A DNA stretch of 20,683 bases from JARYGU01 sp033795365 (GTDB lineage Bacteria; Pseudomonadota; Alphaproteobacteria; Rhizobiales; Rhizobiaceae), in assembly GCA_033795365.1 (NCBI GenBank), contig JARYGU010000037.1:1-20683 (forward strand), given 5' to 3'. Positions 14,596-20,683 of this stretch are shown here, in pieces (position 1 is the first letter of the stretch; each line of letters starts with the position of its first letter). The notes beneath the pieces were generated by a model that saw only the letters and a program-made list of their open reading frames with translations, was not told where the DNA came from and did no database searches. The position numbers and the translations under genes were made by a program.

Positions 14596-14880
14596 TCACC
14601 AGCGCTCGGCGACTTCCTTCGCAATGCAGTGGAAATCGACGGGTTTCCCGGATTCCGAGCTCTCGCTGGCCATCGCCAGGAAGTGCAGGGGGAACTGCAC
14701 GGCCTTGCCGTTGGAGCGGCTCAGGCTGGCATTTCGGGTCGATTGTTCCACGACGGTCGCGGCGAGGCTCAGCGCGCCCCTGATCTCCGGATGGGTGAGA
14801 AGTTGCTTGCGCACGAGCAAGTCGTTGATCGCGGCCATTGCCAGATAGAGGCCCTGCAGTTCCAGATTCGCCGTGTTCAT
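14596..14880 (-). CDS. small hypothetical protein divergent from pccB
   Basis: A 94-residue protein, mostly helical, without signal peptide or membrane segment: MNTANLELQGLYLAMAAINDLLVRKQLL, then EIRGALSLAATVVEQS and FLAMASESSESG. I do not recognise a named family. The reasons to call it real are its amphipathic, non-repetitive composition, the intact frame, and its location where no gene on the other strand competes. The ATG at 14880 is preferred; an earlier in-frame start at 14925 adds a low-quality leader. It is divergent from pccB, with the shared 210-bp gap carrying both promoters. A role tied to propionyl-CoA metabolism is only a guess from position. Confidence 0.7.
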   Translation of the reverse strand: MNTANLELQGLYLAMAAINDLLVRKQLLTHPEIRGALSLAATVVEQSTRNASLSRSNGKAVQFPLHFLAMASESSESGKPVDFHCIAKEVAERW

Positions 14881-15093
14881 CGTCAAAACCCACCCTTCAT
14901 CGTTCGACTTTGTGCAACGGCCCACCGCCGGATTCGTTCCGGCAGGAGCTTGAAGCGCGCCGGTGCCCGGACGCGTGAATCTTCGATTTCTTCTTCTTTA
15001 ATGTTGCAGCGGCATCCTTTGGCTGGTTTTCTCAAATGCCGCTCCGGCCTTATACCACAAGGTCCGGGGAGGGGATGCGATTCGGGAGAGATC

Positions 15094-16626
15094 ATGCGCG
15101 CAGTTCTGGGTGAGGTCGAGAAGCGTCGGGCGGAAGCGCGGCTGGGAGGCGGGGAAAAGCGGATCGCCGCGCAGCACGCAAAGGGCAAGCTGACGGCGCG
15201 CGAGCGCATCGAGGTCCTGCTCGACGAGGGCTCCTTCGAGGAGTTCGATATGTATGTCACCCATCGCGCGGTGGATTTCGGCATGGCCGCACAGAAGGTC
15301 GCGGGTGACGGCGTCGTCACCGGCTGGGGTACGATCAACGGCCGGCAGGTCTATGTGTTCAGCCAGGATTTCACCGTGCTCGGCGGCTCGCTATCGGAAA
15401 CGCATGCGCAAAAAATCTGCAAGATCATGGATATGGCCGTGAGGAACGGCGCGCCGGTGATCGGCCTCAACGATTCGGGCGGGGCGCGCATCCAGGAGGG
15501 CGTGGCTTCCCTCGCCGGCTATGCGGAGGTGTTCAGGCGCAACGTCGAGGCCTCCGGCGTCGTCCCGCAGATTTCCGTCATCATGGGGCCGTGCGCCGGT
15601 GGCGCGGTCTATTCGCCGGCGATGACCGACTTCATCTTCATGGTGCGCGACACGTCCTACATGTTCGTCACCGGTCCGGACGTGGTCAAGACCGTCACCA
15701 ACGAGATAGTCACGGCGGAAGAGCTCGGCGGCGCGCGCACGCATACGCAGAAATCCTCGGTCGCCGACGCGGCCTACGAGAACGACGTCGAGACGCTGGA
15801 GCATGTGCGGCTTCTCTTCGATTTCCTGCCGCTCAGCAACCGCGAGAAGCCTCCGGTCCGCCCGTTCCACGACGATCCGGCGCGCATCGAGATGCGGCTC
15901 GACAGCCTGACCCCGGATTCGTCCGCCAAGCCCTACGACATGAAGGAGCTGATCCTCGCGATCGCCGACGAGGGCGACTTCTTCGAACTGCAGGAGAGTT
16001 TCGCCAGGAACATCGTCACCGGCTTCCTGCGGCTCGAGGGCCAGACGGTCGGCGTCGTCGCCAACCAGCCGATGGTGCTCGCCGGCTGCCTCGACATCGA
16101 TTCCTCGCGCAAGGCTGCCCGGTTCGTGCGCTTCTGCGACGCTTTCAACATCCCGATCCTGACGCTGGTCGATGTGCCGGGCTTCCTGCCGGGCGTGGCG
16201 CAGGAATATGGCGGCGTCATCAAGCACGGGGCGAAGCTGCTCTTCGCCTACAGTCAGGCGACCGTGCCGATGGTGACCCTGATCACGCGCAAGGCCTATG
16301 GCGGCGCCTACGACGTGATGGCCTCGAAGCATATCGGCGCCGACATCAACTATGCGTGGCCGACGGCCGAGATCGCCGTGATGGGCGCCAAGGGCGCCAC
16401 CGAAATCCTCTACCGCTCGGAACTCTCCGATCCGGAAAAGATCGCCGCGCGCCAGAGCGAATACGAGGAGCGCTTCGCCAACCCCTTCGTGGCGGCCGAG
16501 CGCGGTTTCATCGACGAGGTGATCATGCCGCATTCCTCCCGCCGCCGCGTCGCCCGCGCCTTCGCCTCTCTCCGCAACAAGCAGGTGACGACCCATTGGA
16601 AAAAGCACGATACGATTCCGCTGTAG
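15094..16626 (+). CDS. pccB: propionyl-CoA carboxylase carboxyltransferase (beta) subunit
   Basis: A 510-residue acyl-CoA carboxyltransferase, the usual length for PccB. It transfers the carboxyl group from carboxybiotin on the alpha subunit to propionyl-CoA, giving methylmalonyl-CoA. The N-terminal half shows KGKLTARERIEVLLDEGSFEEFD and the oxyanion-hole block LNDSGGARIQEGVASLAGYAEVF; the C-terminal half has VVANQPMVLAGCLDIDSSRKAARFVRFCD, DVPGFLPGVAQEYGGVIKHGAKLL and KAYGGAYDVMASKHI. The long MFVTGPDVVKTVTNE block and the C-terminal NKQVTTHWKKHDTIPL are typical of PccB rather than methylcrotonyl-CoA carboxylase. GGGAGAG precedes the ATG at 15094. The frame stays open far upstream to 13831, but that stretch overlaps the oxygenase gene and is not protein. 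YghU-type and pccA genes follow. Confidence 0.93.
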   Translation: MRAVLGEVEKRRAEARLGGGEKRIAAQHAKGKLTARERIEVLLDEGSFEEFDMYVTHRAVDFGMAAQKVAGDGVVTGWGTINGRQVYVFSQDFTVLGGSLSETHAQKICKIMDMAVRNGAPVIGLNDSGGARIQEGVASLAGYAEVFRRNVEASGVVPQISVIMGPCAGGAVYSPAMTDFIFMVRDTSYMFVTGPDVVKTVTNEIVTAEELGGARTHTQKSSVADAAYENDVETLEHVRLLFDFLPLSNREKPPVRPFHDDPARIEMRLDSLTPDSSAKPYDMKELILAIADEGDFFELQESFARNIVTGFLRLEGQTVGVVANQPMVLAGCLDIDSSRKAARFVRFCDAFNIPILTLVDVPGFLPGVAQEYGGVIKHGAKLLFAYSQATVPMVTLITRKAYGGAYDVMASKHIGADINYAWPTAEIAVMGAKGATEILYRSELSDPEKIAARQSEYEERFANPFVAAERGFIDEVIMPHSSRRRVARAFASLRNKQVTTHWKKHDTIPL

Positions 16627-16642
16627 GGGCGGCAAACCGCCC
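16627..16642 (+). terminator. GC hairpin directly after pccB
   Basis: GGGCGG (16627-16632) pairs perfectly with CCGCCC (16637-16642) around a CAAA loop, starting at the base after the pccB stop codon. No T tract follows. It could partly terminate or stabilise the pccB message ahead of the glutathione-transferase gene, which has a TATATT (16653-16658) that could act as its own -10. Confidence 0.4.
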
Positions 16643-16714
16643 GCGCGGCGCCTATATTGACTTCGTCGTGTTCGCAGAGCGCGAAGCTTTCCCGAAAAAC
16701 AAGGACAGATTTTC

Positions 16715-17626
16715 ATGACAGACACCAAGTTTCCGCCTGAAAAGAACCTGCCTGCAGGATATGTACCGCCGAAGGTCTGGAAGTGGGAGAGCGAGAGCGG
16801 CGGCGCGTTTGCGAGCATCAACCGGCCTATCGCAGGCCCCACGCATGAAAAGGTCCTGCCGGTCGGAAAACACCCGCTGCAGCTCTATTCGCTCGGCACG
16901 CCGAACGGCGTAAAAGTCACCATCATGCTGGAGGAACTGCTCGCGGCCGGCCATGCGGGCGCGGAATACGACGCCTGGCTGATCCGGATCGGCGACGGCG
17001 ACCAGTTCGGCTCGGGCTTCGTCGAGGTCAATCCGAATTCCAAGATCCCCGCCATGATGGACCGCGCGCCGAAGGGCGGCGGAGAGCCCGTGCGCGTGTT
17101 CGAATCCGCCTCCATCCTCGTCTATCTGGCGGAGAAGTTCGGCGCCTTCCTGCCCTCCGATCTGAGGCTGCGCACCGAAACCTTCAACTGGCTGTTCTGG
17201 CAGATGGGCTCGGCGCCCTTCCTCGGCGGCGGCTTCGGCCATTTTTATTCCTATGCGCCGATGAAGATCGAATATGCCATCAACCGCTACGCCATGGAGG
17301 TGAAGCGGCAGATGGATGTGCTCGACCGGCATCTGGCGGATCACGAATTCATGGCCGGCAGCGAATATACGATCGCCGACATGGCGATCTGGCCCTGGTA
17401 TGGGCGGCTCGCCGCCAAGGACGCCTATGACGACGCCGGCGATTTCCTCTCGGTCGACGAGTACCGGAACGTCCAGCGATGGAGGAAGCAGATCGGCGAA
17501 CGGCCGGCGGTGAAGCGGGGATCGATGGTCAACCGCACCTCGGGAGATCCTTCCACCCAGCTCCATGAACGTCACGACGCTTCGGATTTCGAGACGAAGA
17601 CGCAGGACAAGCTGTCGGCCGAGTGA
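16715..17626 (+). CDS. yghU: glutathione S-transferase, YghU type (disulfide-bond oxidoreductase)
   Basis: A 303-residue protein of the YghU/nu-class glutathione-transferase family. The diagnostic N-terminal stretch is INRPIAGPTHEKVLPVGKHPLQLYSLGTPNGVKVTIMLEELL, leading into the thioredoxin-like domain; glutathione-binding residues continue in NSKIPAMMD and FESASILVYLAEKFG. The all-helical C-terminal domain ends with YTIADMAIWPWYGRL and RNVQRWRKQIGERPAVKRG. YghU enzymes bind two glutathione molecules without a catalytic cysteine and reduce disulfides or organic peroxides. A roughly 20-residue polar tail follows (HERHDASDFETKTQDKLSAE). AAGGA lies upstream of the ATG. It sits between pccB and pccA on the same strand, and its TGA overlaps the pccA ATG, so it is translationally coupled to pccA. 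Confidence 0.9.
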   Translation: MTDTKFPPEKNLPAGYVPPKVWKWESESGGAFASINRPIAGPTHEKVLPVGKHPLQLYSLGTPNGVKVTIMLEELLAAGHAGAEYDAWLIRIGDGDQFGSGFVEVNPNSKIPAMMDRAPKGGGEPVRVFESASILVYLAEKFGAFLPSDLRLRTETFNWLFWQMGSAPFLGGGFGHFYSYAPMKIEYAINRYAMEVKRQMDVLDRHLADHEFMAGSEYTIADMAIWPWYGRLAAKDAYDDAGDFLSVDEYRNVQRWRKQIGERPAVKRGSMVNRTSGDPSTQLHERHDASDFETKTQDKLSAE

Positions 17627-19629
17627 TGTTCAGGAAAATCCTCATCGCCAATCGCGGCGAAATCGCAGCCCGCGTCATCCGCACCGCGAAAAAAATGGGC
17701 ATACCCACCGTCGCCGTTTATTCCGATGCCGACCGCGATGCGCTGCATGTGCGCCAGGCCGACGAGGCGGTGCATATCGGCCCTGCGCCCTCCAGCCAGT
17801 CCTATATCGTCATCGACAGGATTCTCGAGGCGATCCGTCAGACCGGCGCCGATGCCGCGCATCCGGGTTACGGCTTCCTCTCGGAAAACGCCGCTTTCGC
17901 CGAGGCGCTGGAAAAGGCCGGCGTCGCCTTCATCGGCCCGCCGGTCGAGGCTATTCGTGCGATGGGCGACAAGATCACTTCCAAGCGTATCGCCGCCGAA
18001 GCCGGCGTTTCCACCGTGCCCGGCCATATGGGCCTGATCGGCGATGCCGGGGAGGCGGTGAAGATCGCCGGTGAGATCGGCTACCCGGTGATGATCAAGG
18101 CATCCGCCGGCGGCGGCGGCAAGGGCATGCGGATTGCCTGGAACGACGGCGAGGCTCGCGAGGGCTTCCAGTCCTCCAGGAACGAGGCGAAGAGCTCCTT
18201 CGGCGACGACCGCATCTTCATCGAGAAATTTGTCACCGAGCCCCGCCATATCGAAATCCAGGTGCTCGGCGACCGGCACGGCAACTGTATCTTCCTCGGC
18301 GAGCGCGAATGCTCCATCCAGCGGCGCAACCAGAAGGTCATCGAGGAGGCGCCGTCGCCTTTCCTCGATGAGACCACCCGGAAAGCCATGGGCGAGCAGG
18401 CGGTGGCGCTCGCGAAAGCGGTCGGCTATTTCTCCGCCGGCACGGTGGAGTTCATCGTCGACGGCGATCGCAATTTCTACTTTCTCGAAATGAACACCCG
18501 CCTGCAGGTCGAGCATCCGGTGACCGAGCTCGTCACCGGCATCGATCTCGTCGAGCAGATGATCCGCATCGCCGCCGGCGAGAAGCTCGCCTTCGGACAG
18601 GACGATGTGAAGCTCACCGGCTGGGCGATCGAAAGCCGGCTTTATGCCGAGGATCCATACCGCAACTTCCTGCCCTCGATCGGCCGGCTCATCCGCTACC
18701 GTCCGCCGGAAGAGGGAAGGAAGCACGACGGCACCGTCCTGCGCAACGACACCGGCGTCTTCGAGGGCGGCGAGATTTCCATGTATTACGATCCGATGAT
18801 CGCAAAGCTCTGCACATGGGGAGCGGACCGCAGTTCGGCGATCGGCGCCATGGCCGATGCGCTCGACGGCTTCGAAGTGGAGGGCATCGGCCACAATCTG
18901 CCTTTCCTCGCCGCCGTGATGCAGCAGCGGCGCTTTCGCGAGGGACGCCTGACCACCGCCTATATCGCGGAGGAGTTTCCCGACGGCTTTCACGGCGTCG
19001 AGCCCGACGAGGCGCAGGCGCGAAAACTCGCCGCCGTCGCGCTCTTCGTCCACCTCGCGCTGCAGGAACGGGCGGTCCAGATTTCCGGCATGATCGGCAA
19101 TCATCGCCGGGTCGTGGGCCGCGACTGGCATGTCGCCGTTGCGGGCCGGGAATATGCCGTCGCCAGCGGTGTGTCGCCCGACGGGGCCCATATATCGTTC
19201 GCCGACGGGGCGAGCCTTTCCCTTGCCGGCGACTGGACGCCCGGCCGCACGCTTGCAGGCTTCCATGTCGGGGGCGAGGGAATGGAGGTCAAGGTCGAGC
19301 TGAAGGGGCCGGCGATCCGGCTTCGCTGGCGCGGCATGGACGTCACCGCCCGCGTTCGCAGCCCGCGTGTCGCCGAGCTCGCCCGGCTGATGCCGGTGAA
19401 GCTGCCGGCGGATACGTCGCGCATGCTGCTCTGCCCGATGCCGGGCGTGCTGACCTCGCTCAGCGTCGCGCAAGGCGACACGGTGGAGGCGGGCCAGACG
19501 CTCGCCACCGTCGAGGCGATGAAGATGGAGAACGTGCTGAAGGCCGAGCGCAAGGGCGTCGTCAAGCGCCTCGCCGCCAGCGCCGGCCAGAGCCTCGCGG
19601 TGGACGAGCTGATCCTGGAGTTCGAGTAA
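17626..19629 (+). CDS. pccA: propionyl-CoA carboxylase biotin carboxylase/carrier (alpha) subunit
   Basis: A 667-residue biotin-dependent carboxylase alpha subunit. Domains in order: biotin carboxylase N-terminal (FRKILIANRGEIAARVIRTAKKMG), ATP-grasp (MIKASAGGGGKGMRIAW, then IFIEKFVTEPRHIEIQVLGDRHGN and FIVDGDRNFYFLEMNTRLQVEHPVTELVTG), biotin carboxylase C-terminal (WAIESRLYAEDPYRNFLPSIGRLIRY), a linker domain, and a biotinyl-carrier domain with the modified Lys633 in EAMKMEN. With PccB it makes methylmalonyl-CoA from propionyl-CoA, ATP and bicarbonate. ATG 17626 overlaps the upstream TGA by one base (TGATG); a GTG one codon earlier is the only alternative. The 3' end faces the vapC gene, with 54 bp between stops. 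Confidence 0.93.
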   Translation: MFRKILIANRGEIAARVIRTAKKMGIPTVAVYSDADRDALHVRQADEAVHIGPAPSSQSYIVIDRILEAIRQTGADAAHPGYGFLSENAAFAEALEKAGVAFIGPPVEAIRAMGDKITSKRIAAEAGVSTVPGHMGLIGDAGEAVKIAGEIGYPVMIKASAGGGGKGMRIAWNDGEAREGFQSSRNEAKSSFGDDRIFIEKFVTEPRHIEIQVLGDRHGNCIFLGERECSIQRRNQKVIEEAPSPFLDETTRKAMGEQAVALAKAVGYFSAGTVEFIVDGDRNFYFLEMNTRLQVEHPVTELVTGIDLVEQMIRIAAGEKLAFGQDDVKLTGWAIESRLYAEDPYRNFLPSIGRLIRYRPPEEGRKHDGTVLRNDTGVFEGGEISMYYDPMIAKLCTWGADRSSAIGAMADALDGFEVEGIGHNLPFLAAVMQQRRFREGRLTTAYIAEEFPDGFHGVEPDEAQARKLAAVALFVHLALQERAVQISGMIGNHRRVVGRDWHVAVAGREYAVASGVSPDGAHISFADGASLSLAGDWTPGRTLAGFHVGGEGMEVKVELKGPAIRLRWRGMDVTARVRSPRVAELARLMPVKLPADTSRMLLCPMPGVLTSLSVAQGDTVEAGQTLATVEAMKMENVLKAERKGVVKRLAASAGQSLAVDELILEFE

Positions 19630-19683
19630 AGCGGTTGGGCATGGCCATGGCGACTGGCAGTACACCCGCGCGGAGCAGAGACG

Positions 19684-20097
19684 TCAGAAATCCCAGGGAC
19701 ATATAAGGTTGAGCCCTGTCGTCTCGAAATCTCTCAGGTTTCGTGTAGCCAGGCGCCCTCCGTTGACCCGAGCAATCGCCGCAATCATGCCGTCAGGCGA
19801 AGACATCCCGCGCCCCTCACGAACAGCCGTGCCCATGATTTCTCCGTAGGCCAGTGCGGCCTCCTCGGTCAGTCCATATATTCGATCGGCAAATCGACGT
19901 CGCCAGTCCGACAATCCCTGCTCCAGCCGTTCGGCGCGTTGATCGGGCCTGATCTTCCGGATGCCGAATGCGATCTCTGCGATCGTTACGGCCGGCAGTG
20001 CGAGTTCGGCATCGTATCGAACCAACCAGGCGATCACCGCGTCGTTTGGCGCCTTTCTCAAGGTTTCGGAAACGACGTTGGTGTCGAGGAAAATCAA
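19684..20097 (-). CDS. vapC: VapC/FitB-type PIN-domain toxin
   Basis: A 137-residue PIN-domain ribonuclease. The acidic metal-binding residues are in place: Asp5 in MIFLDTNVVSE, Glu41 in TIAEIAFGI, Asp102 in SSPDGMIAAIA and Asp123 in LATRNLRDFE. The pattern is closest to FitB-like VapC proteins, which cleave RNA (often tRNA or structured rRNA) until neutralised. The start overlaps the antitoxin stop by four bases (ATGA). All catalytic residues are intact, so an active toxin is likely. It converges with pccA. Confidence 0.92.
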   Translation of the reverse strand: MIFLDTNVVSETLRKAPNDAVIAWLVRYDAELALPAVTIAEIAFGIRKIRPDQRAERLEQGLSDWRRRFADRIYGLTEEAALAYGEIMGTAVREGRGMSSPDGMIAAIARVNGGRLATRNLRDFETTGLNLICPWDF

Positions 20098-20342
20098 AGG
20101 TCTATACCCTTATGAGGGTGACGATTTTCGCGAATGACTGCTTCTAGATCAATGTCGGTGCCGGCTTGCACCGCAAGACGACCATAGAAGGAGGAAGCAG
20201 GCTCGCGTCCCGCTTCGCGGATTTCATAAGCTTCAAGCGCGCGTTCGACCACATCGGCGATCGAGCGGTTTTCACGGCGGGCAAGCCGATGTGCGAGGTC
20301 GCGTGCCTTCGAGCTGCGGACGGAAAGCTGTGGTTCGGCCAT
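20094..20342 (-). CDS. vapB: VapB/FitA-type antitoxin
   Basis: An 82-residue antitoxin. The N-terminal half, AEPQLSVRSSKARDLAHRLARRENRSIADVVERALEAYE, matches a ribbon-helix-helix-like VapB DNA-binding part; the C-terminal tail (VIRENRHPHKGIDL) would wrap the toxin. ATG at 20342 is strongly supported by AGGAGG five bases upstream; a longer frame to 20456 runs through the promoter and operators and should be ignored. The family represses its own promoter, alone and together with the toxin; a double operator is seen directly upstream. Confidence 0.9.
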   Translation of the reverse strand: MAEPQLSVRSSKARDLAHRLARRENRSIADVVERALEAYEIREAGREPASSFYGRLAVQAGTDIDLEAVIRENRHPHKGIDL

Positions 20343-20362
20343 GTCTGCCTCCTTTTGGAGAA

Positions 20363-20390
20363 AGATAAACGTAGATCGTCTTGCTATCAA
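20363..20390 (-). promoter_or_regulatory. putative vapBC promoter
   Basis: On the minus strand, TTGATA (20390-20385) as -35 and TTATCT (20368-20363) as -10 are separated by 16 bp, about 20 bp before the vapB start. The -35 lies inside the proximal operator box, which suits autorepression. Assigned by eye. Confidence 0.45.
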
Positions 20391-20417
20391 GATGGCAGAT
20401 GACGGCTTGATAGCAAG
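20380..20417. promoter_or_regulatory. double palindromic operator for VapBC autoregulation
   Basis: Two 12-bp boxes of the form CTTG-N4-CAAG: CTTGCTATCAAG at 20380-20391 and CTTGATAGCAAG at 20406-20417. They are exact reverse complements of each other, and each is itself a palindrome in its outer four bases. Centres are 26 bp apart, about 2.5 helical turns. This fits two antitoxin dimers bridged by toxin, as in FitAB/VapBC systems. Confidence 0.75.
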
Positions 20418-20683
20418 ATGGGGAAGTAAATCAGGTGGAGAGGCAAGCAAAATCAACAGTTTGCCAAGAATCTTCAGAAAAATTCATGCCCGATTTTCCC
20501 CGCTCCCTGCGCCCATGTCATGCTTTCTCCCATCCCGCCGCGGATACATCGCAAGGCGTTGCGGCGAGGCGGGGACGGCGCGGGTGGTGAGGAAAGGACG
20601 CAAGGCCTCATCATCCGGGTTCGCGGAAAATGGTCTCCCTCCGGCGACACGGGGAGAGATGACGGGTTTCGGACCGGCTCGTC
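20418..20683. other. right-edge interval without a recognisable gene
   Basis: About 265 bp upstream of the vapBC operators. The left part is AT-richer; the right part (20500-20683) is GC-rich. I see no open frame with a family resemblance, no RNA gene and no clear hairpin. A gene continuing past the window end cannot be excluded. Confidence 0.4.

Noticed and set aside
13831..15093. Open frame in line with pccB extending about 420 codons upstream
   Set aside because: It overlaps the oxygenase gene in another frame, is Arg/Pro-rich with no family resemblance, and pccB has a good ribosome-binding site at 15094.
15391..16842. 483-codon reverse-strand frame across pccB
   Set aside because: Shadow of pccB; no recognisable domain.
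17572..19665. 697-codon reverse-strand frame across pccA
   Set aside because: Shadow frame typical of high-GC genes; composition rich in His/Arg/Asp/Gly, with no family pattern, and pccA on the other strand is certain.

Overview
The window looks like a high-GC alphaproteobacterium of the Rhizobiaceae, most likely Ensifer/Sinorhizobium-like. The basis is codon use, Rhizobiales-type protein sequences and gene types; no rRNA or tRNA marker is present, so genus and replicon are inference. No CRISPR array and no intact transposon were seen.

Layout. (1) 1-1477: accessory, lower-GC left edge with an AbiEii-type nucleotidyltransferase gene and a small upstream partner (minus strand), then about 600 bp without a convincing gene that includes a cluster of TGTGGCGG repeats resembling the end of an insertion sequence. 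(2) 1478-3989: a DUF2200 gene and a GNAT acetyltransferase gene (minus), then two exported proteins (plus): a double-domain carboxymuconolactone-decarboxylase-like protein and a cupin. (3) 4262-8098: operon A, a sulfonate/taurine-type ABC importer (Tat-exported binding protein, permease, small membrane protein) followed by a MetY-type O-acetylhomoserine sulfhydrylase. The slot where the importer ATPase should be holds only a 37-codon remnant. (4) 8214-14512: operon B, with mostly overlapping genes: a methionine-type aminotransferase, an FAD D-2-hydroxyacid dehydrogenase, MetQ-MetN-MetI, and an isopenicillin-N-synthase-family Fe(II) oxygenase. (5) 14596-19629: a small conserved-looking reverse gene, then pccB, a YghU-type glutathione transferase, and pccA. 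(6) 19684-20342: a VapBC toxin-antitoxin pair (minus) with a clear double operator. The last 230-270 bases hold no gene I can call.

How it fits together. Operons A and B each carry, 60-70 bp before the first gene, a related 21-bp AT-rich element (17 of 21 identical) containing a CTATA-N5-TAT inverted repeat. This suggests one regulator controls both. Together they encode two importers plus enzymes that could interconvert methionine, its 2-oxo acid and its 2-hydroxy acid and incorporate sulfide or a thiol into O-acetylhomoserine. I read this as a coordinated methionine/organosulfur acquisition locus whose Fe(II) oxygenase has no known role. The pcc genes form the biotin-dependent propionyl-CoA carboxylase, which converts propionyl-CoA (a possible end product of methionine, valine, isoleucine or odd-chain fatty-acid breakdown) to methylmalonyl-CoA.
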